In this document: positions 18,473 to 27,523 of the stretch, piece after piece
How positions within the stretch are numbered: position 1 is the first letter of the stretch
Layout: every line of letters starts with the position of its first letter
Source of the DNA: Acidobacteriota bacterium
GTDB taxonomy: Bacteria; Acidobacteriota; Blastocatellia; Pyrinomonadales; Pyrinomonadaceae
Direction: 5' to 3'
Assembly (NCBI GenBank): GCA_019639235.1
Contig: JAHBSG010000006.1
Coordinates: forward strand, 1-64,000
Length of the DNA stretch: 64,000 nucleotides
The notes under the pieces: generated by a model
Database searches by the model: none
Told to the model about the DNA's origin: nothing
Seen by the model: the letters and a program-made list of their open reading frames with translations, nothing else
Position numbers and translations under genes: made by a program

Positions 18473-19174
18473 TCACTTCCAGAACGCGAGCAGGACGACG
18501 ATCGCGATCCAGAGCCCGCCCATGAAGTGCCAATACCAACCGACCGAGCGGGCGAGTTTCCGGCGGTAATCCCGTTCCTCGTAGTTCGAGGTTCCCTGCC
18601 AGTTCCGCAGCACGACCGCCGCGAGGGCCACGATACCGCCGATGACGTGTACAGCATGGGCCGCCGTCAGGATATAAAAGAACCCGGCGTAAGGATTCCC
18701 CTCAACATAAAGCCCCGTCCTCCAAAGTGCGATCCATGCAAGTAGTTGCGAGGCGATGAAGATGCCGCCCAGAACGGTGGTCGTAACGAAATAATTCCGC
18801 GATGCCGTCCAGTTGCTTCGATCGACCGAAAGCTTTCCTGCGTGGTAGGCAAAGCTGCTTAACACGATCAACAGGGTGCTTATCCAGATCGGGATAGGAA
18901 GGTCGAACGGCTTCCACTCGAGAACATTGTTCGTCGCGATGACAATATATGCTCCGAGCAGGCCGCCGAAGGTCATTAGCACGACCAAGAGCACGAACCA
19001 AGTAACTATCTTCGCCTTATCCGGCCTTTCGTCGTCCTCGTCGTCAAAGAAATCGTTCGGGCCGCCGCCAGGACCGCGAAAGGACCCGCTCGGGCCGCCG
19101 CTGCCGGAGAGGATGTCCTCCACGGTCGTTCCCGGTGCCCGGTCTGATGTTGCTGTTACACCTTCGCGAATCAT
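18473..19174 (-). CDS. cytochrome c oxidase subunit III
   Basis: 233 codons. A low-complexity Gly/Asp-rich N-terminus (about 1-50) precedes five transmembrane helices of the heme-copper oxidase subunit III family (ILTAAHAVHVIGGIVAL, SVGWYWHFMGGLWIAIVVLL). The shortened, five-helix form is common in Bacillus-like aa3/caa3 oxidases. The start codon overlaps the ctaB stop (TAATG), indicating translational coupling. Subunits I and II are not in the window. Confidence 0.9.
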   Translation of the reverse strand: MIREGVTATSDRAPGTTVEDILSGSGGPSGSFRGPGGGPNDFFDDEDDERPDKAKIVTWFVLLVVLMTFGGLLGAYIVIATNNVLEWKPFDLPIPIWISTLLIVLSSFAYHAGKLSVDRSNWTASRNYFVTTTVLGGIFIASQLLAWIALWRTGLYVEGNPYAGFFYILTAAHAVHVIGGIVALAAVVLRNWQGTSNYEERDYRRKLARSVGWYWHFMGGLWIAIVVLLAFWK

Positions 19175-20097
19175 TAACGGCTGTTTATCACAAGAGCCCC
19201 GAAGACTATCGGCAAGTAAAGTACGGAAACAAGAAGAAGCCGCCGAGCCGCTTTATCGTTCTTCGCCCGCGACATCCGAAAAGATTCGACAAAAAACCAG
19301 ATGCCTGCAAAAAGTGCTGCCCCAAGGTAGATGAAACCCGCGTGCCCGAAAAAGAACGGAGCAAGGCTGACCGGCAATGTAAGAAAACCGAAGAGGAGTA
19401 TCTGCCGGGCGGTGATCACACCCGACCTGTCGACGACCGGGAGCATTTTGATGCCCGCCCGCTCGTATTGTTCGCGGTAAAGCCACGCAATTGCCAGAAA
19501 GTGCGGGAACTGCCAAAGGAAAAGCAAAGCGAAAAGAGCCCACGCACCGAGCGAGATCTCGTTCGCGGCCGAGGTCCAACCCATAAGCGGCGGCATCGCT
19601 CCCGGAACCGCCCCTACCGCTGTGCAGATCGTGCTTCGGGTCTTGAGCGGCGTGTACATCAGCACATAGCCGACGATGACGACGAGTCCAAGCAATGCTG
19701 TCAGCGGGTTGACTAGAAAGAAGAAAACAAGTTCTGCACTCAGGGTAAGAGCCGACCCGAATATGAACGCTTCGATCGAACTTACCTTCCCCGCCGGCAG
19801 CGGCCTTTTCGCCGTTCTCTCCATCAGCGAATCGGTCGCCCGCTCGAACCATTGGTTCAAGGTCGCTACGCCGAGAGCCAGCAGCATGATGCCGGTCATC
19901 GACCACCCGAAAAGAGCGTAGTCGATCGGGCTTCCCGAGCCTACGTAATATCCGGCCGCCGCGGTCAGCACCAACATGAACGCGATACGTGGTTTGGTCA
20001 ACACCACGTAGGCGTTCAGGCGATCCCGAAGGCTCAAAGGCTCAGCGGCCTCGCCGATCTCTGCTACTGACATACTCATAGGCTCAGGGCTCTGCAA
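19174..20097 (-). CDS. ctaB: protoheme IX farnesyltransferase (heme O synthase)
   Basis: 307 codons, UbiA superfamily with about eight to nine membrane helices. It farnesylates heme B to heme O for terminal oxidases. The first prenyl-diphosphate/Mg site is NQWFERATDSLMERT followed by KRPLPAG, typical of CtaB; the second is in REQYERAGIKMLPVV. First gene of the oxidase assembly operon and divergent from resB, so heme O synthesis and cytochrome c maturation share a promoter region. Confidence 0.92.
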   Translation of the reverse strand: MQSPEPMSMSVAEIGEAAEPLSLRDRLNAYVVLTKPRIAFMLVLTAAAGYYVGSGSPIDYALFGWSMTGIMLLALGVATLNQWFERATDSLMERTAKRPLPAGKVSSIEAFIFGSALTLSAELVFFFLVNPLTALLGLVVIVGYVLMYTPLKTRSTICTAVGAVPGAMPPLMGWTSAANEISLGAWALFALLFLWQFPHFLAIAWLYREQYERAGIKMLPVVDRSGVITARQILLFGFLTLPVSLAPFFFGHAGFIYLGAALFAGIWFFVESFRMSRAKNDKAARRLLLVSVLYLPIVFGALVINSR

Positions 20098-20230
20098 TGC
20101 TAAAGAATAGCCTTACCGGCCGGTTTTTCAAAGCTATCATGCTCTGATGAGCCTGCTTATTTTTAGAAGCAGAGCTAATAAACCGGAAGGTGACAAAACA
20201 CTGGCCCTGTTCTAATATTCTTATAGACAA

Positions 20231-21844
20231 ATGTCGGTTAACGAAGAAAGCATTAAACCCGGCCCGCCGGCCTCCCCTGCAAAGGCTGCTTCCGGATTTA
20301 ACTTAATGGGTTATGTCGAAGCTGTGCTCAAGTTCCTGAGCTCGGTCAGGTTCGGCGTGACCTTGCTCGTCATTTTGGTCATCCTTTCGATGATCGGAAT
20401 GCTCATCATTCAGCAGAATGTCGATGGTTTCGATTCGTATTATGCATCGCTGACACCGGCCGAAAGGACGGTCTATGGCGCACTCGGGCTCTTCGATATT
20501 TACCACGCGTGGTACTACAACCTTCTGCTGCTCGTCCTCTCCCTCAACATTGTTCTGGCATCAATCGAGCGGTTCCCGTCGGCTTGGAGCTATATCCGCA
20601 ACCCGAAAAAGACCGCAACTGCCGAGTGGCTAAAGCAGCAGCAGGTGAGTTCTGAATATGTCATTTCGGGAACGAACACGGAGAGCGTAATTGATAAGCT
20701 GCGGGGCGTCTTCGATCGCCGCGGATTCACGCCCGAAGTGACCGAAACGACGACGAAATCCTACGCTGTTGACGAGAGCGGCAAGAAAGATTTCTCGCGT
20801 ACGATCGAGAGCAAACAGGCCGTTCTCTTTGGTGAACGCGGCAAGTACAACCGCCTCGGTGCGTATATCGTTCACGTAACGTTGTTGACTCTCTTTCTCG
20901 GCCACGCCGTCGCTCTAATGACCGGTTTTGACGCTGACGTCAGGATGATCCCGGGCGATGCCAGCGACCAGATCGAGATGATCCGGTTCGAACTCGACAA
21001 GCGAGAGCGTTTCGCTGTGCAACTGCCGTTTACGGTGACCTGTACAGACGTTCAGCAAAAGCTGATCGATCCGAGCGGCGCGATCGACGTGACCAACACG
21101 CTTGATTGGCGGACGCAGATCAGGATCGACGACCCGGAATACGGAACGACTATCGCGGATGTCAGCATGAACAATCCGTTCCACTATCGCGGGTTCCGGT
21201 TCTTCCAGGCACAGACGGTCCCGATCGGCAATGCCCGCGAGATCAAGATCCAGGCCGTGCCGGTCGATGGCGGCGAACCGCAGACGGTGGACATAATGCG
21301 GCTCGGAAGCACAACGCTGGCCGATGGAACTGTCATCGAATACGATCAATTCCTTCCGGATTTTACATTCAACCAGAACGGCGAACCCGACACCCGCTCG
21401 GGCGAATACAACAACCCGGCCGCAGTGCTCAGCGTTACGCCTCCCGGCGGCGAGCGGCAGCGTGTCTTCGCGTTCGGTTCGACCGTTCCGGATAACATTC
21501 CGATCAGTGCTCCGAAGGCCGGCTATAAGTGGCGGCTAAATGAGTTTGAGAAGGCCCCGTTCGCCCATATCCTGTCGATCAAGTACGACCCGTATAACGG
21601 TGCATTCATCGCCTGGTACTTTGGCGGCGTCGGATTGATGGCGGCCCTGGTCTATGTTTTCTTTTTCTCTCATCGCCGCATTTGGGCAAATGTGGAAGAG
21701 CAAGCGGACGGTACCGTAAAGGTGATCCTCGGCGGGCACACGAACCGCAACCACAAGGCTTTCGAGGATATCTTCAACAAAGTGGACGCCGAGGCCGCAC
21801 ATGGCCTTGGACAGGAAAAGCAGGGGAAAATCTCGCCCGAATAG
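20231..21844 (+). CDS. resB: cytochrome c biogenesis protein ResB (Ccs1)
   Basis: 537 codons. ResB-like layout: transmembrane helices near residues 40-60, 90-110, 220-245 and 465-490 with a large periplasmic loop between the third and fourth (about 250-460). Typical segments are LSSVRFGVTLLVILVILSM and NPFHYRGFRFFQAQ. With CcsA it exports heme and ligates it to apocytochromes c (System II). First of a resB-ccsA-TPR operon. Confidence 0.9.
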   Translation: MSVNEESIKPGPPASPAKAASGFNLMGYVEAVLKFLSSVRFGVTLLVILVILSMIGMLIIQQNVDGFDSYYASLTPAERTVYGALGLFDIYHAWYYNLLLLVLSLNIVLASIERFPSAWSYIRNPKKTATAEWLKQQQVSSEYVISGTNTESVIDKLRGVFDRRGFTPEVTETTTKSYAVDESGKKDFSRTIESKQAVLFGERGKYNRLGAYIVHVTLLTLFLGHAVALMTGFDADVRMIPGDASDQIEMIRFELDKRERFAVQLPFTVTCTDVQQKLIDPSGAIDVTNTLDWRTQIRIDDPEYGTTIADVSMNNPFHYRGFRFFQAQTVPIGNAREIKIQAVPVDGGEPQTVDIMRLGSTTLADGTVIEYDQFLPDFTFNQNGEPDTRSGEYNNPAAVLSVTPPGGERQRVFAFGSTVPDNIPISAPKAGYKWRLNEFEKAPFAHILSIKYDPYNGAFIAWYFGGVGLMAALVYVFFFSHRRIWANVEEQADGTVKVILGGHTNRNHKAFEDIFNKVDAEAAHGLGQEKQGKISPE

Positions 21845-21854
21845 AGACATAGTT

Positions 21855-23453
21855 ATGGCACAGGAAATTTACGAAAGAGAGATCGGAACAGGCTGGACCT
21901 CATATCTTCCGGCCATTCTTGCATTGGGCGGCTCGCTGGTGATGCTCGGATTGCGCATCCAGATGGGCCAATCGTTCATGTCCGACGGCGCGTTGATGAT
22001 GGTCGCACTCGCCTGCTACATCCTTGCGGGCCTGTTCCAGTTGACCAATCTCTACGCTCCATCAGAAATGGCGCGTAAGATCTCGCTCTGGACCGCGACG
22101 CTAGGTGTGTTCTTCAACCTCTCAAGCTGGCTCGTCCGCTGGGTCACGGCCTACGAGCTTGAAACCGCGATCCTGCGGCAAAGCGGATACACCGAGATGC
22201 CATGGGTGTTTCGCTATGTGCCGTTTGCCAATCTTTACGATCTCAGCATCGCGTTTGCGTTCGGTGCCGGTATTGCAACGCTTCTTCTCATCCGCCGAAG
22301 CTCGTATCAGGTTTTGACTGCGTTCACGCTTCCGCTTGCTGCGATAATTCTCGTTCTTGCAAGGTTCATCGGCGCTGAGTTCATCGACCTTCCGCCGGTT
22401 CTTGATTCCTACTGGCGGCCGATCCACGTCGGCGTCGCTTCGCTGAGTTACGGGGTCGCTCTCGTTTGTTTTGCGATCGCCGTGATATACCTGCTGAAGG
22501 ATCGGGTCAAGGTCGAATCAATGGCCATCTGGTCGAGCGTTTTCGCTCTTGGCGTTATCGGAACCGTAAGCAAGTTTTCGGTCTTTACCGAATTCGTTTA
22601 CCGGACCGGGCTTTTCATGCCGAATACTAATGGCGGAAAGCCTTTCTCTGCCCCGTTCCGCCTCGAACTTCCCTGGGTCGGCGAAACTCTTGCGATCGCC
22701 GGGCTTTTGTATCTCGGGGTTATAGTCGCATTCCTCTTCTATCTTTACGGCAACAACGAACCTGCGAAGAAGGTTGGCCACGGCCTGCTCAAGATAGCTC
22801 TTCTCGTGAACATAGTTTCCGTCGGATTTCTGGTTAACGGCGTTCGTAGTGTTGAGAATCCGCTTCCGCGGCTTGAGCAGCAGCTCAAGGAAGACCCGAG
22901 CCAATATGTCGTCGCCGGACGTGCCATTGCAGAGCGGCAAGACCTGACGGCGAAAGAATACGCGGCTCTGACGCCGCTCCAGATGGAGCAGATGGCCCGC
23001 TCTTATTTGCAGGTTTACGGGCCGCAGCTATACTCGTCGCTTAACACGAACCCGGTCGAGCTTTCGGGCCTTATTACCGCTCTCGCCGGAACGTTCTTTG
23101 TGATCCTTTTTGGCTTCCGGACCGAAAAGCTTATCGAGCGGCTGCCGAGCCTCGAATCGCTCGACTTGCTGATGTACAAGACCGCCTGCCTTGCGTTTGC
23201 AGGGCTCGCGATGCTGCTGATCACGGGAGCGATATGGGCGAATGAAAGTTGGGGTAGGCCTTGGGGATTTGACTCGAAGGAGACGGGAGCTCTCGTCGCC
23301 TGGCTGACATACGCGGCGTTTCTTCACACTCGGATCTCGCGTGGCTGGACGGGCCGTTCCTCGGCATACTTTGCCATCGTCGGGTTCCTTTTGGTCATCT
23401 TTACTTATCTTGGAGTTAGTTACTTGCTACCGGGGCTTCACAGCTACGCATAG
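21855..23453 (+). CDS. ccsA: cytochrome c heme-handling protein CcsA/ResC
   Basis: 532 codons from ATG at 21855, ten bases after resB; the open frame continues upstream but would overlap resB. It is a multi-helix membrane protein whose WWD-type heme-handling motif is in the C-terminal third (WANESWGRPWGFDSKET, followed by ALVAWLTYAAFLH). Partner of ResB in System II cytochrome c maturation. Confidence 0.92.
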   Translation: MAQEIYEREIGTGWTSYLPAILALGGSLVMLGLRIQMGQSFMSDGALMMVALACYILAGLFQLTNLYAPSEMARKISLWTATLGVFFNLSSWLVRWVTAYELETAILRQSGYTEMPWVFRYVPFANLYDLSIAFAFGAGIATLLLIRRSSYQVLTAFTLPLAAIILVLARFIGAEFIDLPPVLDSYWRPIHVGVASLSYGVALVCFAIAVIYLLKDRVKVESMAIWSSVFALGVIGTVSKFSVFTEFVYRTGLFMPNTNGGKPFSAPFRLELPWVGETLAIAGLLYLGVIVAFLFYLYGNNEPAKKVGHGLLKIALLVNIVSVGFLVNGVRSVENPLPRLEQQLKEDPSQYVVAGRAIAERQDLTAKEYAALTPLQMEQMARSYLQVYGPQLYSSLNTNPVELSGLITALAGTFFVILFGFRTEKLIERLPSLESLDLLMYKTACLAFAGLAMLLITGAIWANESWGRPWGFDSKETGALVAWLTYAAFLHTRISRGWTGRSSAYFAIVGFLLVIFTYLGVSYLLPGLHSYA

Positions 23454-23478
23454 TGGCCGGACGGCAGAGTTTTTGTAA

Positions 23479-24153
23479 ATGCAGAAAGCAATAGTCTTCG
23501 GCCTTTGCGGCCTTCTTCTGGGCCTCGGGCTTGGATTCTGGGGAGCCAATCGGCTCAATAAGAACGTTGCGGAGGATGCTCCGCTCGTCGGTGCGAATAT
23601 TGATCCTGCGACGGTCGGCTTGACGGGACAGAACCCTGCCGACATACAGGAACTGCTCGATCAGGCGGCCGCCAAGCCGCAGGACTTCGTCACCCAGATG
23701 AAGACCGGCGACCTCTACGCCCAGATCGGCCGCTTCAACGAAGCCATTGAGTATTACAAACGCGGTGTCGAGCTAAAGCCGAATGATTACCTTGCGAACC
23801 TCGTTCTCGCAAATGCCTATTTCGACGGAAAGCAGTTCGAGAATGCGGCGAAGCATTATGCAAAGGTCCTTGAGTTGAAAGATGACGATCTGAACGCACG
23901 GTCAGATTACGGCGCAACGTTCGTCGAAAGGCCCGAGCCGGACCTCGACAAGGCGCTTGCGGAATTTGCAAAGGTGCTCGAAAAAGATCCGAACCATACG
24001 GCAGCTTTGTATTACTCAGCCATCGCAAATCACCGGAAAGAGCAGAAAGACAAGGCGTTCGAGTTCCTTGCAAAGCTCGATGGCACAACCGCCGATCCGC
24101 AGTTGAAGCAGCGTTTGCGGGAGATACTTGAAGGAAAGGCCGCTACTCAATAG
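23479..24153 (+). CDS. membrane-anchored TPR protein, CcmH/NrfG-like
   Basis: 224 codons. One N-terminal transmembrane anchor (about 5-24) is followed by four or five TPR units (TGDLYAQIGRFNEAIEYYKR, ANAYFDGKQFENAAKHYAKV, LAEFAKVLEKDPNHTAALYY). Placement after ccsA suggests a chaperone role in cytochrome c maturation like the TPR part of CcmH/NrfG, which is inference from context. Confidence 0.75.
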   Translation: MQKAIVFGLCGLLLGLGLGFWGANRLNKNVAEDAPLVGANIDPATVGLTGQNPADIQELLDQAAAKPQDFVTQMKTGDLYAQIGRFNEAIEYYKRGVELKPNDYLANLVLANAYFDGKQFENAAKHYAKVLELKDDDLNARSDYGATFVERPEPDLDKALAEFAKVLEKDPNHTAALYYSAIANHRKEQKDKAFEFLAKLDGTTADPQLKQRLREILEGKAATQ

Positions 24154-25078
24154 AGACGCGGTTGACCGTCGCCATTGAATACCGCCGGATCGGCCCGCCT
24201 TTGGGGAGCACGACCAGAGTTTCGCCCTCGACCGAGAAGCGGCTTATCTCCGTCATCGGTCTCTCGATCCGCGATCCGTCCGTAAATTCGATCACAAGCT
24301 TAAGCACTCTTGTCCGCGGAGCGGCAGATCTTGCCGCCTCGCGTTCGGGGGCTCGCGGGGTAGCAGTTTCGCGTCGAGGAGCCGCCGGCGTTTCGTCTTT
24401 CCTTGCCGGTGTTTCCTCTTTTCGGACGACTGCCGTTTCCTCTTTCCTTTCAGGAACAGCCGGGCGGCTTTCCGCTTCGGCCCTTTCGGCCCTGCTCGGC
24501 GCGGTCTCTGTCCGCCGTGTTTCAGCCCGCGTTTCCTCTCTCGCCTGCCGCTCGGTCCTTACAGGCTCGGAACGCGTTATGACCGGCAGCTCCGGTGCGT
24601 CCGGAAAATCTGCAGCATTAACCGCAAGAAAGCTACCCGCAAATTTGATGACATAACTCGCCGGATCGTCATTCGGCGTCCGCCCCTGAACCCGAAGGAG
24701 AAGCCGCTCGCTCTTTCTGAGATAAAGCACCCGGCCGGTTTCGTTATTCTGGTAATCGGCGTAGAAAACGATCTTTGAAAGCGGCCGCAGCCCGTCCTGT
24801 ACAAAGATGTCGATATCGCCCGTGAAATTTTTGGCGACGATGTTTACGAAGATATCGCCCTGTTCGCCGTCGAATACGTAAAAGTGTTGCGTCAGCCTCG
24901 CATCGCCGATCGGCCGAGCATCGATGCGTCCGCGGATCTCGCTGCGAGTTACGGGCGTCGGGTACCGCTGGTCGTTCGATTGTGCTGCGGCGTTGGCCGA
25001 AAGAAAGCCGACAGCGGAGACGGCGATAATTATGTATAGAAACGAATTCAGGTAACGCATTCGAATCGGGTGAGGCAT
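24143..25078 (-). CDS. secreted protein with PPC-like domain and Glu/Arg-rich linker
   Basis: 311 codons from ATG at 25078, or 305 from the ATG at 25060. A signal peptide is followed by a beta-sandwich resembling bacterial pre-peptidase (PPC) domains (about 50-150; DARLTQHFYVFDGEQGDIF, GDIDIFVQDG). Residues about 165-255 are a low-complexity Arg/Glu/Thr/Ala/Pro linker. The C-terminus (LKLVIEFTDGSRIERPM, RRYSMATVNRVSIE) is a small beta unit. The gene starts immediately after the acetyltransferase stop (TAGATG), so the two are coupled. Function unknown. Confidence 0.7.
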   Translation of the reverse strand: MPHPIRMRYLNSFLYIIIAVSAVGFLSANAAAQSNDQRYPTPVTRSEIRGRIDARPIGDARLTQHFYVFDGEQGDIFVNIVAKNFTGDIDIFVQDGLRPLSKIVFYADYQNNETGRVLYLRKSERLLLRVQGRTPNDDPASYVIKFAGSFLAVNAADFPDAPELPVITRSEPVRTERQAREETRAETRRTETAPSRAERAEAESRPAVPERKEETAVVRKEETPARKDETPAAPRRETATPRAPEREAARSAAPRTRVLKLVIEFTDGSRIERPMTEISRFSVEGETLVVLPKGGPIRRYSMATVNRVSIE

Positions 25079-25534
25079 CTAGAGATCTTTTCGAAAATGG
25101 ACGAGCCGCGAGGTTTCCTGATAGCCGACCTTGGCATGAGCCTCAATGCCGAGCTCATTACCGATCTCGGCATCAGAGGCCATTTCTGTACAGCCGAGGC
25201 TGCGGGCCCAGTCTTCCGCCGCCTTGACCAATCCGGCTCCGACACCACCATGGCGAAAGGCCGGTTCTACGTACCAGCCCTCAAGGTAGCCGACCTGGTC
25301 CGTCATGCAGTCCTCGACGAACGGCCGTATGCCGGCCTCGACAAACCCGACCAGATTGTTCGGCCCGGCCTCGGCGACAAAGACCTGCTGCGATTCGGGA
25401 TCGGCCAATATCTCGAGCATCTCACTCCGATGGTCATCTTCGGAGTTCGCGTCCCAGAGACGTACCCGTAGCCGCATCCATTCGTCGAGGTCAGACTCGG
25501 CGATCGGGCGAATTGTTATTGGTCCGCTGTCCAT
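25079..25534 (-). CDS. GNAT acetyltransferase, aminoglycoside 6'-N-acetyltransferase-like
   Basis: 151 codons. The sequence follows the AAC(6')-I type closely in order and length: an N-terminal RLRVRLWDAN, FVAEAGPNNLVGFVEAGIR, the acetyl-CoA region YLEGWYVEPAFRHGGVGAGL and the C-terminal TEMASDAEIGNELGIEAHAK followed by GYQETSRLVHFRK. Chromosomal relatives can acetylate aminoglycosides or other amines; the natural substrate is unknown. No mobile-element signs surround it, so it looks intrinsic rather than acquired. Confidence 0.75.
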   Translation of the reverse strand: MDSGPITIRPIAESDLDEWMRLRVRLWDANSEDDHRSEMLEILADPESQQVFVAEAGPNNLVGFVEAGIRPFVEDCMTDQVGYLEGWYVEPAFRHGGVGAGLVKAAEDWARSLGCTEMASDAEIGNELGIEAHAKVGYQETSRLVHFRKDL

Positions 25535-25581
25535 TACGAAGCGATTCTACCAGTCTTGGCACTAAGCAACAATCGAAAAAT

Positions 25582-25608
25582 AAAAAAGCCGGGCACAGCC
25601 GGCCCGGC
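25582..25608 (-). terminator. terminator of the S41 homologue gene
   Basis: On the minus strand a G+C-rich hairpin (gccggg pairing cccggc, 25588-25593 with 25603-25608) is followed by a run of six T. It lies just after the S41-like gene and before the acetyltransferase gene. Confidence 0.75.
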
Positions 25609-25632
25609 CCTTATTCAAAAGTGCGATGCTGC

Positions 25633-26934
25633 TTAACCTGCTTTTGCGGCCTGCGCCTTGCCGTTCAGCACTTCGATCGCCCTCTTAAGCTGAATATCCT
25701 CTGCCGCAGGCTTTGCTGCCGGTTTCGGTGAAGCTGTTGGTTGCGGCTGCTGTGGTGCTTCCTCATCCTGCTGTTCGATCAATTCCTCGACCTCGCCTGC
25801 CTCCGGAGTTTCCGGACGCTTGACCTCGACCGAGGGCTTCACGCCCATCGTGTCGCGGCTATCACCGAGGAAAGGCATACCGCTCGGCGAGGCCCATTTC
25901 GACGTCGTTAAAAACAATCCATCACCGCCGCGTAGCGTGAAGAGCTGCTGCTCGGCACCGGCACCAAAACTACGCTCGCCGACCACCTCACCACGCTTGC
26001 GGTCAAGAACGGCTGCCGCGACCGCTTCGGCCGCTCCGGCGGAACTGAAATCGATGAGCACGGCCAGCTTGCCGTCAAAGAGGTGCTTTGCCGGATCAGC
26101 GGCAAATGTATTGATTACCTTGTTGTCCCGGCCCATGACCTTGGCGATCTCGCCCTCGCGGATGAAGATATTCGCAACCGCAACTGCCTCCTGCAGTTTC
26201 CCCGCGGCAACGCCCCGAAGGTCAAGCACGATCTTTTCTACGCCTTGCTTCTTAAGCGATTCGACCTGCCCGCGGATGTCCTCCGCTTCGCCGTCTTCGA
26301 GGCTAAATACTTTGATCACACCCGTCTTGCCGTCAGCGATGGTCGATTCCGCTTTCGGTACCTGATAGATCCCGCGGGTTATCTTGATCGCCTGCGGCCG
26401 CTCGCCGGCACGAAGCACACGCATCGAGACCTCGGTTCCCGGCTCGCCCATGACCATCTGCCGCGCATCATAAAGCGAAATATCACGCGTCGCCTTGTTT
26501 TCGATATATTCGATCACGTCGCCGGCCTTGAGACCCGCCTTTTCGGCGTTCGAACCCTTTACCACCGAAATGACGTAGAGATACTGCGAAACCTGAGAAA
26601 GCTCGGCACCGATGCCGACCTTCTTACCGTTCTGCGGCGAACCAAATTCCTTGACCTGCTCGGGTGTCAGATAGGAGGAATACGGGTCGAGGCCCGCTAC
26701 CAATCCGCGGAGTGCACCTGCACGGACCTTAGCGAGGTCCGGCTCATCGACGTAGTCGTTCTGGATGTGCTGGAGCACCGATTCGAAGATCCGCAGTTGG
26801 GCTCCCGGGTCGTTGATCGGCTGCTGTGCCTGCGTCTGAAGCATCGTCCCGACGAACGGCAGACCGCCGACCAAAACATACGCCGCGACGACCGATGAGA
26901 TCAGCAGCGTCCACATTTTTCCGCGAAATGACAT
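25633..26934 (-). CDS. C-terminal processing peptidase (S41) homologue lacking catalytic Ser and Lys
   Basis: 433 codons. An N-terminal anchor (about 8-28), the CTP helical region (LRGLVAGLDPYSSYLTPEQ), a PDZ domain (about 100-188; KGSNAEKAGLKAGDVIEYIE) and the S41 core (about 200-360) are all present. Aligned with the family motif SASASE, the sequence is SAGAAE, so the nucleophile position is Gly300. The general-base Lys in FGKG, 25 residues later, is Ala325 (SFGAGAEQ). The neighbouring Gln is kept. The protein ends in a Pro/Gln-rich tail. It is therefore predicted to be a proteolytically dead, PDZ-bearing periplasmic protein. Confidence 0.82.
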   Translation of the reverse strand: MSFRGKMWTLLISSVVAAYVLVGGLPFVGTMLQTQAQQPINDPGAQLRIFESVLQHIQNDYVDEPDLAKVRAGALRGLVAGLDPYSSYLTPEQVKEFGSPQNGKKVGIGAELSQVSQYLYVISVVKGSNAEKAGLKAGDVIEYIENKATRDISLYDARQMVMGEPGTEVSMRVLRAGERPQAIKITRGIYQVPKAESTIADGKTGVIKVFSLEDGEAEDIRGQVESLKKQGVEKIVLDLRGVAAGKLQEAVAVANIFIREGEIAKVMGRDNKVINTFAADPAKHLFDGKLAVLIDFSSAGAAEAVAAAVLDRKRGEVVGERSFGAGAEQQLFTLRGGDGLFLTTSKWASPSGMPFLGDSRDTMGVKPSVEVKRPETPEAGEVEELIEQQDEEAPQQPQPTASPKPAAKPAAEDIQLKRAIEVLNGKAQAAKAG

Positions 26935-26983
26935 ATAATTACCTCGAAAGCCCGGAAACGGCTCTGTTTAATACGCTTCGGCG

Positions 26984-27523
26984 GTGCCGAAGTTTCCAAA
27001 GCCGCATTCCTGCAATTATCGAATATCAAGGCCTTTGACGCAAGATTTATATACAACCAATACTTCCCGCGTTGCAGATATCTCCGAGCTCCCGCGTCAG
27101 GGCAGGCTTCTTGCGCTCGACCCCGGCACAAAGCGAGTCGGCGTCGCGATAAGCGATGAGACCCAGACCGTAGCAAGCCCGCTCGAACGGATCGAGCGGA
27201 CCTCCTGGAAAAAACTGCTTGCAAAGGTCAGGGCCATCGTCTCGGAGTTTGATGCCGTCGGGCTGGTGATCGGTTTGCCGCTAGAATCTGACGGCACAGA
27301 AAGTCCGATGTCCGCCGAAGCTCGTGACATGACCCGTAAATTCTCGCTTTCGCTCGATATCCCGGTCGTGTTGGAAGATGAACGCGTCACGAGCTACGCC
27401 GCTAAATCAAGGCTCTGGGAACGCGGCCTTTCGATAGAAGAAAGCCGCCGCCTCGTTGATAGCGAAGCCGCGGCCATCATTTTATCCGACGTACTCGAAC
27501 GCCTCAGGGCCGAAAGGCCGTAA
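26984..27523 (+). CDS. ruvX: YqgF/RuvX family Holliday junction resolvase-like protein
   Basis: Up to 179 codons. The RNase H-like core is clear: LLALDPGTKRVGVAISDE (first Asp), AVGLVIGLPLESDG and the C-terminal DERVTSYAAKSRL with the VDSEAAAIIL helix carrying the last acidic residue. The family acts in 16S rRNA 5' processing and recombination. Start is uncertain: GTG at 26984 gives about 40 extra N-terminal residues; a TTG at 27035 is closer to usual size. Its 3' end overlaps the convergent acylase gene by 20 bases. Confidence 0.88.
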   Translation: MPKFPKPHSCNYRISRPLTQDLYTTNTSRVADISELPRQGRLLALDPGTKRVGVAISDETQTVASPLERIERTSWKKLLAKVRAIVSEFDAVGLVIGLPLESDGTESPMSAEARDMTRKFSLSLDIPVVLEDERVTSYAAKSRLWERGLSIEESRRLVDSEAAAIILSDVLERLRAERP

